Positions 9,310 to 17,690 of a stretch of 64,000 nt of DNA are shown piece after piece; position 1 is the stretch's first letter; every line of letters starts with the position of its first letter. The notes under the pieces are model-generated. The model ran no database searches. It saw nothing but the letters and a program-made list of their open reading frames with translations, and was not told where the DNA came from. Both the position numbers and the translations under genes were made by a program. The stretch covers positions 186,001 through 250,000 of the forward strand of contig NZ_QULW01000001.1 of NCBI RefSeq assembly GCF_003481825.1, in the 5' to 3' direction. Source of the DNA: Clostridium sp. OM02-18AC (GTDB lineage: Bacteria; Bacillota; Clostridia; Lachnospirales; Lachnospiraceae).

Positions 9310-9419
9310 CGCTTTATAGTGCTACATTTGGGAATCTGGAAAAAGATTGGTTGCTGCCCGCATAGTACGCAAACAGCAGCCATGCAGAAAATTTGGATAC
9401 AGGAAAGGGGATTACCTCC

Positions 9420-10643
9420 ATGTTAAATAAAAAAAGTATTGATGATCTGAAAAATTTAAAAGGAAAAAGAGTGCTGGTGCGCTGTGATTTCAACGTTCCG
9501 TTAAAGAATGGTGTCATCACCGATGAGACCCGTATCGTGGCTGCACTCCCGACCATCCAGAAGCTGATCGGTGAGGGCGCAAAGGTCATTCTTTGTTCCC
9601 ATCTTGGCAAAGTAAAGAATGGTCCGAACGAGGGTGAGTCCTTAGCTCCGGTTGCAGTACGCCTGTCCGAAAAGCTGGGCAAAGAGGTTGTATTCGTAGC
9701 AGATTATAACGTAACCGGTGAGGCAGCAACCAAAGCAGTAGAAGCGATGAAAGAAGGCGATGTTGTCCTTCTTCAGAATACCCGTTTCCGCGGCGCAGAA
9801 GAGACCAAGAACGGCGAACAGTTCAGCAAAGAGCTGGCTGACCTGGCAGATGACTATGTATGCGACGCATTCGGTTCCTCCCACAGAGCACACGCTTCCG
9901 TAGAGGGCGTAACCAAATTCATCACCGCAAAGGGCGGTACCAACGCAGTTGGTTATCTGATGCAGAAAGAAATTGATTTCCTGGGCAATGCAGTAGAAAA
10001 TCCGGTAAGACCGTTCGTAGCAATCCTGGGCGGCGCAAAGGTTGCGGACAAGTTAAATGTAATTTCCAACCTGCTTGAGAAATGCGATACCCTGATCATC
10101 GGCGGCGGCATGGCGTTCACCTTCTTAAAGGCAGAGGGCAAGGAAATCGGTAAATCCCTGGTAGATGATACCAAGTTAGATTACTGTAAAGAGATGCTGG
10201 AAAAGGCTGAGAAGCTTGGCAAGAAATTGCTTCTTCCGGTAGACGCAGCAGTCGCAGCATCCTTCCCGGATCCGATTGATGCACCGATCGAGGTTGCAAA
10301 CGTAGCAGCAGATCAGATCCCGGCTGACATGATGGGTCTGGATATCGGCACAGAAACCGCAAAACTTTATGCTGAGGCAGTAAAGAGCGCCAAGACCGTC
10401 GTATGGAACGGACCGATGGGCGTATTCGAGAACCCGACCCTGGCAGCAGGTACCATTGCTGTAGCAAAGGCACTGGCAGAGACCGACGCAACCACCATCA
10501 TCGGCGGCGGTGATTCCGCAGCAGCAGTCAACCAGCTTGGCTTCGCAGACAAGATGAGCCACATCTCCACTGGTGGCGGCGCATCCCTGGAATTCTTAGA
10601 GGGTAAGTCCCTCCCAGGCGTAGCAGCAGCAGATGATAAGTAA
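9420..10643 (+). CDS. pgk: Phosphoglycerate kinase
   Basis: Transfers phosphate from 1,3-bisphosphoglycerate to ADP; 407 residues. Seen: RCDFNVPL, the substrate loop SHLGK near residue 60, AFGSSHRAHAS, the nucleotide-binding GGGMAFTF region and the C-terminal GGGDSAAAV and STGGGASLEFLEG blocks. A TTG lies in frame 27 bases upstream, but GGAAAGGGG sits 9 bases before this ATG and MLNKKSIDDL fits the family start. Confidence 0.97.
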   Translation: MLNKKSIDDLKNLKGKRVLVRCDFNVPLKNGVITDETRIVAALPTIQKLIGEGAKVILCSHLGKVKNGPNEGESLAPVAVRLSEKLGKEVVFVADYNVTGEAATKAVEAMKEGDVVLLQNTRFRGAEETKNGEQFSKELADLADDYVCDAFGSSHRAHASVEGVTKFITAKGGTNAVGYLMQKEIDFLGNAVENPVRPFVAILGGAKVADKLNVISNLLEKCDTLIIGGGMAFTFLKAEGKEIGKSLVDDTKLDYCKEMLEKAEKLGKKLLLPVDAAVAASFPDPIDAPIEVANVAADQIPADMMGLDIGTETAKLYAEAVKSAKTVVWNGPMGVFENPTLAAGTIAVAKALAETDATTIIGGGDSAAAVNQLGFADKMSHISTGGGASLEFLEGKSLPGVAAADDK

Positions 10644-10656
10644 GCACTTAAGTGAA

Positions 10657-10743
10657 CACTTAGTGCGTGCGAGCCAAGGGCGAAGCACAAGCTTAGTGTG
10701 AACTTACTTCCCCGCACTTAGTGAATGCAAGCCAAAGGCGCAG
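10657..10743 (+). repeat. Two imperfect copies of a 29-bp repeat between pgk and tpiA
   Basis: Copies at 10657–10685 and 10715–10743 match at 24 of 29 positions and begin CACTTAGTG. Both contain AGCCAA then GGCG. The pieces CTTAGTGTGAACTTA and GAACTTAGTAAG between and after them extend the similarity. No ORF covers them. Likely a small intergenic repeat transcribed in the pgk–tpiA message. Confidence 0.7.
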
Positions 10744-10815
10744 TATGAACTTAGTAAGAGGAAGTTTCAATAAGCTTCCTTTCACAAGTTTCCAATATAA
10801 AAAAGGAGAGAAAAA

Positions 10816-11568
10816 ATGTCCAGAAAAAAAATTATCGCAGGCAACTGGAAGATGAACATGACTCCTTCCGAGGCAGTTGCCCTGATCGAAACCTTAAAAC
10901 CACTTGTAAAAAACGATGAAGTAGATGTTTTGCTTTGTGTTCCGGCCATCGACATTATCCCGGCGATGGAGGCAGCAAAGGGAACCAACATCCAGATCGG
11001 TGCCGAGAATATGTACTTCGAGGAGAAGGGGGCCTACACCGGCGAAATCTCCCCGAATATGTTAGTCGATGCAGGCGTAAAATATGTCATCATCGGCCAT
11101 TCTGAGAGAAGAGAATACTTTGCAGAGACCAATGAAACCGTAAACAAGAAAGTCTTAAAGGCATTTGAGCATGGTATTACCCCGATCATTTGCTGCGGCG
11201 AGAGCCTGACCCAGAGAGAGCAGGGCATCACCATTGACTGGATCCGCCAGCAGATCAAGGTTGCATTCTTAAATGTCACTGCAGACCAGGCAAAGACTGC
11301 AGTGATCGCTTACGAGCCAATCTGGGCGATCGGAACCGGAAAGGTTGCTACGACTGAGCAGGCACAGGAGGTATGTGCAGCAATCCGCGCATGCATCGGT
11401 GAGATCTACGACGAGGCAACTGCAGCAGCAATCCGTATCCAGTATGGCGGTTCTGTATCTGCGGCAAGTGCCCTGGAACTGTTTGCACAGGCAGATATCG
11501 ACGGTGGTCTGGTAGGCGGAGCTTCCTTAAAACCGGATTTCGGCGCAATTGTCAATTACAATAAGTAA
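10816..11568 (+). CDS. tpiA: Triosephosphate isomerase
   Basis: Interconverts dihydroxyacetone phosphate and glyceraldehyde-3-phosphate; 250 residues, normal length. Catalytic residues seen: Lys12 in GNWKMN, His95 in IIGHSERR, Glu167 in AYEPIWAIGTG; the phosphate-gripping QYGGSVSAA and GLVGGASLK loops follow. An AAAGGAGAG site precedes the ATG. Last gene of the glycolytic series; gpmI and eno are not adjacent. Confidence 0.98.
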   Translation: MSRKKIIAGNWKMNMTPSEAVALIETLKPLVKNDEVDVLLCVPAIDIIPAMEAAKGTNIQIGAENMYFEEKGAYTGEISPNMLVDAGVKYVIIGHSERREYFAETNETVNKKVLKAFEHGITPIICCGESLTQREQGITIDWIRQQIKVAFLNVTADQAKTAVIAYEPIWAIGTGKVATTEQAQEVCAAIRACIGEIYDEATAAAIRIQYGGSVSAASALELFAQADIDGGLVGGASLKPDFGAIVNYNK

Positions 11569-11697
11569 GACATTTCTGGAAAACAGCAAGTGTAAGCTGC
11601 GCAGTGTATGAACCGTAACAGCCGTAAAGGTGCTGTTAAGGAATTGCCCCCCAAAAGGTGAAAAACTATACACAAAATCATTTTTGTAGTAAAATAT

Positions 11698-11730
11698 GAG
11701 GGAACGGAAGGAAACTTCCGCTCCCTTTTT
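11698..11730 (+). terminator. Terminator after tpiA
   Basis: Stem GGGAACGGAAG/CTTCCGCTCCC (one mismatch), GAAA loop, five T. The 11.57–11.84 kb gap also holds a weaker AACAGC/GCTGTT hairpin near 11620; no gene is seen in it. Confidence 0.85.
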
Positions 11731-11849
11731 CGAGTTTCGCATGGAGCTGTGTCTGGTGAAACAAAAAGCGCTTTACTTAAGGCAGGATGCCAGTGGTGCA
11801 TCAGCTGTTTGCGGAATAGAAAATTCACGGATGTATAGTGGGGGACGTT

Positions 11850-13007
11850 ATGAGTGAAACTGAAAAAAAGCTAGAAGTTGAAAAAAAACGAAAAAGAAAA
11901 CCTAAAAACGCAGAAAAAGAACATCCAAAATTGAGCAATGTGATTGTGCACAATGTTGTGATCACGTTCTTGATCATGGGAATATCTACGATTATTGCGC
12001 AGGCCTTTTTCCATTATAGCAGGAACTCTACCAGTGTGGCGATCATTTATGTCTTGACGGTTATGCTGATCGCACGTTACACAACGGGTTACATTACCGG
12101 TATTATTGCATCTATTTTTGGTGTGTTTTTTGTGAACTATGTCTTTACCTATCCATACATGAACTTTAACTTTTCAATCGATGGGTATCCGGTAACGTTT
12201 CTCGGTATGCTTCTGGTATCTTCGATCACCAGTACAACGACAACCCGCTTTAAAAAACAGAACCAGCTTTTAAATGAACGGGAAAAACTGCTGGTAGAAG
12301 CGGAAAAAGAGACCATGCGGGCGAATCTTTTAAGAGCGGTATCGCATGATTTAAGAACACCACTTACAAGCATTATCGGACTGGCAGATACTGCGTTAAG
12401 CGACAGCCCGGAAATTACGCAGGAAAAGCGCCGGGAACTGTTAGAAGGGATCCGGGATGATGCCAACTGGCTGCTGAATATGGTGGAAAATTTGTTGTCG
12501 GTAACCAGGATCCGTGTGGGCGATGCCCATGTAAATACGTCACCGGAGCCACTGGAAGAAGTTGTGGCGGAAGCCGTACAGCGTTTCCGGAAACGTCTGC
12601 CGCAGGGAAAAGTCGATGTTAAGATCCCGGATGAATTTCTTATGGTTCCGATGGATGCGACCCTGATCGAACAGGTAATCATTAATCTTCTGGAAAATGC
12701 AGTTTACCATTCCGGGACCGATGAGCCGATTGAGTTTTATGTAGAAAAACGGGAAGATTGTGTGGCATTTCACATCCGGGATTACGGAAAAGGAATTGAT
12801 CCGGAACGTCTGAAGATAATTTTTGATGGAGCAGGAATGGAACCCAATGCCAGCGGAGATTCCCACAAAGGAATGGGGATTGGTCTTACCATCTGTAAGA
12901 CGATCATCAATGCACATAACGGAAGCATTGAGGCAGCTAACCGCTTAAAGGGAGCTGAATTTATTTTTACATTACCATTGGAAGAGGAAGAAGAACATGA
13001 CAAATAA
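11850..13007 (+). CDS. KdpD-like sensor histidine kinase, lacking the Usp/KdpD input domains
   Basis: Membrane two-component kinase, 385 residues from this start. A Lys/Glu-rich cytoplasmic start (1–35) is followed by a DUF4118-like four-helix membrane module (about 38–130), a short coiled linker, the dimerisation helix with phospho-acceptor His166 (AVSHDLRTPLTS), N-box IINLLENAVYHS and G-box GKGIDPER/GMGIGLTICK. Full KdpD has about 900 residues with N-terminal KdpD and Usp domains; both are absent. A GTG four codons upstream is possible, but GGGGGA before this ATG favours 11850. It overlaps the regulator by 11 bases. No kdpFABC is nearby, so the regulated genes are unknown. Confidence 0.88.
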   Translation: MSETEKKLEVEKKRKRKPKNAEKEHPKLSNVIVHNVVITFLIMGISTIIAQAFFHYSRNSTSVAIIYVLTVMLIARYTTGYITGIIASIFGVFFVNYVFTYPYMNFNFSIDGYPVTFLGMLLVSSITSTTTTRFKKQNQLLNEREKLLVEAEKETMRANLLRAVSHDLRTPLTSIIGLADTALSDSPEITQEKRRELLEGIRDDANWLLNMVENLLSVTRIRVGDAHVNTSPEPLEEVVAEAVQRFRKRLPQGKVDVKIPDEFLMVPMDATLIEQVIINLLENAVYHSGTDEPIEFYVEKREDCVAFHIRDYGKGIDPERLKIIFDGAGMEPNASGDSHKGMGIGLTICKTIINAHNGSIEAANRLKGAEFIFTLPLEEEEEHDK

Positions 13008-13692
13008 ACAGGTGATTCTGATCATTGAAGATGAAAAAAATATTGGAAATTATATTGAAACCATTGTGATATCAAACGGTTACAAAGCACTGCGTGCCAT
13101 GAACGGAATGTCGGGGCTTTCCCTTTGCACCTCCCACCATCCGGATCTGATCCTTTTGGATCTGGGTCTGCCGGATCTTGACGGAAGTGAAGTGCTGGAG
13201 CGGATCCGCGGCTTTTCTGCGGTACCGATCATTGTAATTTCTGCGAGAACGCAGGAGGCAGAAAAAGTACAGGCACTCGATAAGGGGGCAGACGATTACA
13301 TAACCAAGCCGTTTGGTTCAGAAGAACTACTGGCACGCATCCGCACCGCGTTGCGCCACAGTGCCCAGATCGTCAGTGCCGGACCGCGGGAAACCGTATA
13401 TTCACGGGATGGTCTGGTGATTGATTTTGATAAGCGTGTCGTTACCTTAAACGGAGAAGACATCCATCTGACCCAGATTGAGTATAAGCTGGTGTCCCTT
13501 CTTGCGAAAAATGCAGGAAAAGTACTTACGTACGACTTTATCCTAAAGGAAATCTGGGGACCATATGCCGATACGGACAATCAGATTCTTCGTGTAAACA
13601 TGGCGAATATCCGTCGGAAACTCGAAACAAATCCGGCAGAGCCACACTACATTTTCACGGAAATTGGTGTGGGATACCGGATGAAAGAATGA
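12997..13692 (+). CDS. OmpR-family response regulator, KdpE-like
   Basis: DNA-binding partner of the upstream kinase; 231 residues. Receiver domain (1–120) with acidic pair EDEKN, phospho-acceptor Asp55 in LDLGLPDLDG, the Thr/Ser switch VISART and Lys in DDYITKPFG. Winged-helix domain (about 130–230) ends with the recognition helix NMANIRRKLE and wing IFTEIGVGYRM. The start codon lies inside the kinase gene (translational coupling). It ends 12 bases from a convergent lipoprotein gene. Confidence 0.93.
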   Translation: MTNKQVILIIEDEKNIGNYIETIVISNGYKALRAMNGMSGLSLCTSHHPDLILLDLGLPDLDGSEVLERIRGFSAVPIIVISARTQEAEKVQALDKGADDYITKPFGSEELLARIRTALRHSAQIVSAGPRETVYSRDGLVIDFDKRVVTLNGEDIHLTQIEYKLVSLLAKNAGKVLTYDFILKEIWGPYADTDNQILRVNMANIRRKLETNPAEPHYIFTEIGVGYRMKE

Positions 13693-13704
13693 TGATAGAT
13701 GATG

Positions 13705-14565
13705 TTAGAATCCGCTGTTGATGATCTTCCAGTCGTCAGATTTGGATTTCCTGGCAATACTGATATAACGGAACGGGTTTCCGTCCCTGCGGTCCAGGTT
13801 GGTCAGAACGCGGTAGATGATGATATTTCCAGGACTGTAATCCTCTTCAATGCCACTGTTGTGGTATTGAGGGTCAGAAGAGTCTGCCGGGTAGATCTGG
13901 TCGACTCCTTCAAAAGAGATGACTTCTTCTGTGAAATAATGTTGAGCCAGCGCTTCAGTCGTGTCTAGTTCCTCCTGTGTGAGTGATTCCAGGTAGGAAG
14001 CACCTGATGTGCTGGTTTCTTTTGTTGCTGCACTGGTTCCGGAAATCTGTCCGGCAAATTCGGAAGGAATCATGGAAAGTGCATTGCGGTCAGATTCAGA
14101 AAGTGTATAATAGAAGTTGAGCCACTTTAAGGTATCTTTGGAAAGTTCTTTTTTCTTTTTATAAACACCTTGAAACTCCACGGTGTCATCAGCCAGAAAA
14201 AGTTCACAGATTCTGGCTGTTTCGTCTGTGATCAGACCGATCGCCCCGTCTGCGAGAAACGAGTAAGATTTGCCCTGACAGTCGAAATTTGCTTCTCCGT
14301 TATTGACCGGTGTGGTATTGGCAGCCGTGACAGACTGGATCGTGCCATCGGTGTATCCTGGAAAAACAGATACCGTTCTTTGCGTGTCATAGTAAAGAAT
14401 GTTGTTTAACAGGATCATATTGGCTGGTTCTTCCTGGTTTTGCGTGTCGGCAAGCTCTGTATCAGTACTTTGCGTTTCCTTGCTTTCGCTGATACTGCAT
14501 CCGGAAGCGGAAACAGCTGCCGCGGACAAAAGAAAAAGAACCAGAACTTTACGGTATATTTGCAT
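13705..14565 (-). CDS. Putative lipoprotein of unknown function
   Basis: A 286-residue exported protein. A Lys-led hydrophobic signal segment ends in the lipobox SASGC (Cys about residue 23), so it should be lipid-anchored outside the membrane. A short Glu/Thr/Gln-rich spacer follows, then a globular region with no recognised motif (LNNILYYDTQRTVSVFPGYT, TNLDRRDGNPFRYISIARK near the end). Of two ATGs, this one has GGAGA at the better spacing. A TATAAT at 14600–14595 on this strand may be its -10 box. It converges with the two-component genes; a regulatory link is only a guess. Confidence 0.75.
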   Translation of the reverse strand: MQIYRKVLVLFLLSAAAVSASGCSISESKETQSTDTELADTQNQEEPANMILLNNILYYDTQRTVSVFPGYTDGTIQSVTAANTTPVNNGEANFDCQGKSYSFLADGAIGLITDETARICELFLADDTVEFQGVYKKKKELSKDTLKWLNFYYTLSESDRNALSMIPSEFAGQISGTSAATKETSTSGASYLESLTQEELDTTEALAQHYFTEEVISFEGVDQIYPADSSDPQYHNSGIEEDYSPGNIIIYRVLTNLDRRDGNPFRYISIARKSKSDDWKIINSGF

Positions 14566-14718
14566 AATCATTCTCCAATAACAATAGTGTTGTCATTATA
14601 GCAAGGAACCGATAAAAAAGCTTTAAGATATTTTTAATTTTAGATTACTTCTTCAAGATTGCGCAGCATGAAACGGTGCAGACAGCAGTAAAAGAAACCC
14701 AGGGAAGGAACAGAAAAC

Positions 14719-16080
14719 ATGACAAAAGATAATTTCAGAGAAAATCAGATTACGGAAGGCATCATCTGGCAGCAGCTTCTGCTGTTTTTCTTTCCGATTC
14801 TCTTTGGTACTTTTTTTCAGCAGCTTTACAATGCAGCGGATGCCATGATCGTAGGCCGTTTTGTGGGAAAAGAAGCATTATCGGCAGTAGGTGGTTCCAC
14901 CAGCATGCTGACACAGCTGATCGTAGGCTTTTTTGTCGGATTGTCGTCGGGAGCTTCCGTGATCGTTTCCCAGTATTACGGTGCAAAACGCTCGGAGATG
15001 GTTGGATATGCAGTTCATACTGCGCTGATGTTCAGTATCCTTTCCGGCTTTGTGATCATGGCGGCAGGAATCTGGTTTGCTCCGGCCATGCTTACTGCCA
15101 TGGGAACACCGGAGGATGTACAGGGGCTTTCCTTAACGTATTTGCGAATTTATTTTTTGGGGATCATTGCCAATCTGGTTTATAATATGGGGGCTGCGAT
15201 TTTGCGCGCCGTGGGAGATTCCAAAAGACCGCTTTATTTTCTAGCGACCAGCTGCCTGACCAATATTGCTCTTGATATCCTGCTCGTTGTGATCTGCAGG
15301 CTCGGTGTAGTGGGAGCGGCGCTTGCAACCATTCTTTCCCAGCTTTTAAGTGCAGTGCTGGTGCTTGGCTGTCTCATAAGAACCAAAGATATGCACCGGC
15401 TGATCCTGAAAGAATTGCGGCTGGATGGACGGATGCTAAAACGGATCATCCGTATAGGACTTCCGGCGGGAATGCAGTCTGTGATGTACGGACTGTCGAA
15501 TGTAATCATCCAGGCAGGCATTAATTCGCTTGGAACCAATACGGTTGCTGCCTGGGCCGCTTACAGTAAGCTGGATTCCGTGTTCTGGATGATGATCAAT
15601 GCGTTTGGCATTTCGGTGACAACCTTCGTGGGACAGAATTTTGGTGCCGGGAAGATGGAGCGGGTACACCGGGGCGTGCGGACCTGCATGATCATGACAA
15701 TCCTGTCTTCTTTGGGCATGTCATTTCTGATCTACCGGTTTGGTGTGTACGGCTATGAACTGTTTACCACAGACCGTGAGGTAATTCACATCGGCATTGC
15801 CATGATGCACTATCTGGCTCCGATGTATGTAGAATACGTGGCAATCGAAATCCTTTCCGGCGCTCTGCGCGGAGTGGGGGATTGCTGGTGGCCGATGATC
15901 ATCTGTCTTCTGGGTGTTTGTGTGCTGCGCGTCAGCTGGATTCTGATCGCAGTTCCATTGAAACGGGATATTTACACGATCATGTTCAGTTATCCGCTGA
16001 CCTGGATCACAACCACGATTCTGTTTATCATTTATTATTTGTTTTTCGGGAAGCTTAAGATAAGAAAAACGGTTGCGTAA
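14719..16080 (+). CDS. MATE family efflux transporter
   Basis: Multidrug/toxin extrusion antiporter of the MatE family (NorM/DinF group); 453 residues with about 12 membrane helices. Seen: the N-terminal half start FFPILFGTFFQQLYNAADAM, the VSQYYGA motif, and the matching second-half block GLPAGMQSVMYGLSN followed by FVGQNFGAG, showing the internal duplication. An AGGGAAGG site precedes the ATG. Monocistronic, ending in a two-way terminator. Substrate unknown. Confidence 0.93.
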   Translation: MTKDNFRENQITEGIIWQQLLLFFFPILFGTFFQQLYNAADAMIVGRFVGKEALSAVGGSTSMLTQLIVGFFVGLSSGASVIVSQYYGAKRSEMVGYAVHTALMFSILSGFVIMAAGIWFAPAMLTAMGTPEDVQGLSLTYLRIYFLGIIANLVYNMGAAILRAVGDSKRPLYFLATSCLTNIALDILLVVICRLGVVGAALATILSQLLSAVLVLGCLIRTKDMHRLILKELRLDGRMLKRIIRIGLPAGMQSVMYGLSNVIIQAGINSLGTNTVAAWAAYSKLDSVFWMMINAFGISVTTFVGQNFGAGKMERVHRGVRTCMIMTILSSLGMSFLIYRFGVYGYELFTTDREVIHIGIAMMHYLAPMYVEYVAIEILSGALRGVGDCWWPMIICLLGVCVLRVSWILIAVPLKRDIYTIMFSYPLTWITTTILFIIYYLFFGKLKIRKTVA

Positions 16081-16094
16081 TGCGGAAACAGGAA

Positions 16095-16137
16095 TGAAAA
16101 AAACTGCAGGTGATGGATTCATCTGCAGTTTTTTTCA
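16095..16137. terminator. Bidirectional terminator
   Basis: A 15-bp perfect stem (A-run, CTGCAG at the loop end, T-run) serves the MATE gene on the plus strand and the deacetylase-like gene on the minus strand. Confidence 0.9.
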
Positions 16138-16172
16138 TGATATTGATGGGACGTCAGTGGTGTATCTGCTGC

Positions 16173-17594
16173 TTACATTTCCGGTACCGGAGTGGGTCTG
16201 GATTTGTCAAAAACATCTTCTGCGCGGAAGAGATCGTCCAGCTTGCGGGAACGTCCTTCTGCATCTGCCGTAATATCTTTCCACATGCGGTAGCCGTCTA
16301 AGTTGCGGCGGCCCTGACGCAGGTAGTCATCGCCAAGCTGTACCCAGTACTGGCTGGAATCGACGTTGCAGAAATAGCGGAAGCCCACGTTGTAAAGATA
16401 GCGGAAGCGTTCATTGTCCATGGTATAAGGATGCCAGTCACCGACATCCGCACCAAATGGGAACAGAATGATATCCGTAGGTCCGATCAGGGATTCTACT
16501 TCCGATTCCCATTTGTCTGTATCGGATTGGAAACGTTCCCACTCCACGGTGCCGAGATTCAAGTGTCCCCAGCTGTGGGAGGCAAGTTCAAAACCGTTGT
16601 CCCTCAGACATTGTGCGACCTGGGAAGCAGCCTGCCGGTCTTCTTCATAGGTTGCGGAACCGGCATAGGAAGATGCCGTGCGGTATCCAAGGATTCCTTC
16701 ATAGCCTGTGAATGCCAAAACGGCGCGGGCCCCTTTGTAGGAGAAATCAGGATGATGTTCGCAGAACTTGTCCAGGATCGGAACCAGGTCATAGTCCCCG
16801 GTGCGGACAGATCCATCATCCATGGTCATTTCGCAGGTTGGCTTGCCGTCTTCGCCAATGACAATGCGGTTGGCGAAGCCGTCTCCATCCATGTAGGGAT
16901 AATAGCATAAGTCATCCTGGGACATAACAAACGGAATTTTTCCAGGCGGCAGCATAATGTCGCCGGCTTTCATGACCGTATTTCCATTTTCATCGGTTGT
17001 CTCATAAGCCATATCGTGGAGTCGTACCAGGACATAGCCCTTGCTGTACAGGCTTTCCAGGATTTTGTTGAATTCATCGATGGTAGTCATGACCTGATTG
17101 TAACCATCCTGATCGTTGTCGCCATCGAATGCCTTGGATGGATTCGCTACCAGAGTATGAAAGAATACATGGGTAATCTTACTGATCGGTGTGCGGACCA
17201 GCGTTTCTTTTGTGGATTCATATTCGGAAATGGCATTGATAACTTCCGGGTCGGAAGCGAATTCTTCCGATGCTTTTAACCGGTCTATGGCAGCGTCGTA
17301 GTCGTAGCCGGCTGCAAGCAGATAAGCCTGGTGAAGCAGGTCTGCTGCCGGAGTATCGGGCATGACAAAGCCGTCTCCCTCGGTTGGAGTTTCTGCTAAG
17401 TCAGAAGAGTCCGTGGAAATGACGATGGAACTGGTCGCGTCAGGTGTGCTGGTATCATGATGCTTTTTCAGAAAAAAAATGCCGGTGCCAAGTGCACCGA
17501 TCAGTACAACGCAGGCTGCAGCTGCCAGAAAACGTGGAAACCGCGGGCGGCGGCGCCTGTGGCTGTATGACCTGCCGGAATAATATTCGTTCAT
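16173..17594 (-). CDS. Membrane-anchored polysaccharide-deacetylase-like protein
   Basis: 473 residues: a short basic cytoplasmic tail (RRRRPRFPR), one membrane helix (about 24–46), a stalk, and a NodB-like catalytic domain. The metal-binding pair is visible as SHSWGHLN (about residue 340), and the barrel strand AVLAFTGYEG precedes it. The first NodB motif, normally TFDDG with the catalytic Asp, reads VFFHTLVANP here, and a later AFDGDNDQDG follows. The classic catalytic base is therefore missing or moved. It probably acts on cell-wall or capsular sugars outside the membrane, but activity is uncertain. Confidence 0.8.
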   Translation of the reverse strand: MNEYYSGRSYSHRRRRPRFPRFLAAAACVVLIGALGTGIFFLKKHHDTSTPDATSSIVISTDSSDLAETPTEGDGFVMPDTPAADLLHQAYLLAAGYDYDAAIDRLKASEEFASDPEVINAISEYESTKETLVRTPISKITHVFFHTLVANPSKAFDGDNDQDGYNQVMTTIDEFNKILESLYSKGYVLVRLHDMAYETTDENGNTVMKAGDIMLPPGKIPFVMSQDDLCYYPYMDGDGFANRIVIGEDGKPTCEMTMDDGSVRTGDYDLVPILDKFCEHHPDFSYKGARAVLAFTGYEGILGYRTASSYAGSATYEEDRQAASQVAQCLRDNGFELASHSWGHLNLGTVEWERFQSDTDKWESEVESLIGPTDIILFPFGADVGDWHPYTMDNERFRYLYNVGFRYFCNVDSSQYWVQLGDDYLRQGRRNLDGYRMWKDITADAEGRSRKLDDLFRAEDVFDKSRPTPVPEM

Positions 17595-17609
17595 ATAAAA
17601 ACCCCTTTA

Positions 17610-17629
17610 CTATGATATTTTCATCATAG
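17610..17629. promoter_or_regulatory. 7-bp inverted repeat between divergent envelope genes
   Basis: CTATGAT/ATCATAG separated by 6 bases, located between the deacetylase-like gene (leftward) and the DacF gene (rightward). Symmetry and position suggest an operator, with no further support. Confidence 0.35.
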
Positions 17630-17690
17630 CATAGAACCTGAAAAATAGCCATAGATTGCATTATAGAAAAGGGGAAAAGTGAGGCGTTTT

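Noticed and set aside
14572..14718. Complete promoter for the lipoprotein gene
   Set aside because: A TATAAT -10 box is present but no acceptable -35 box at normal spacing.
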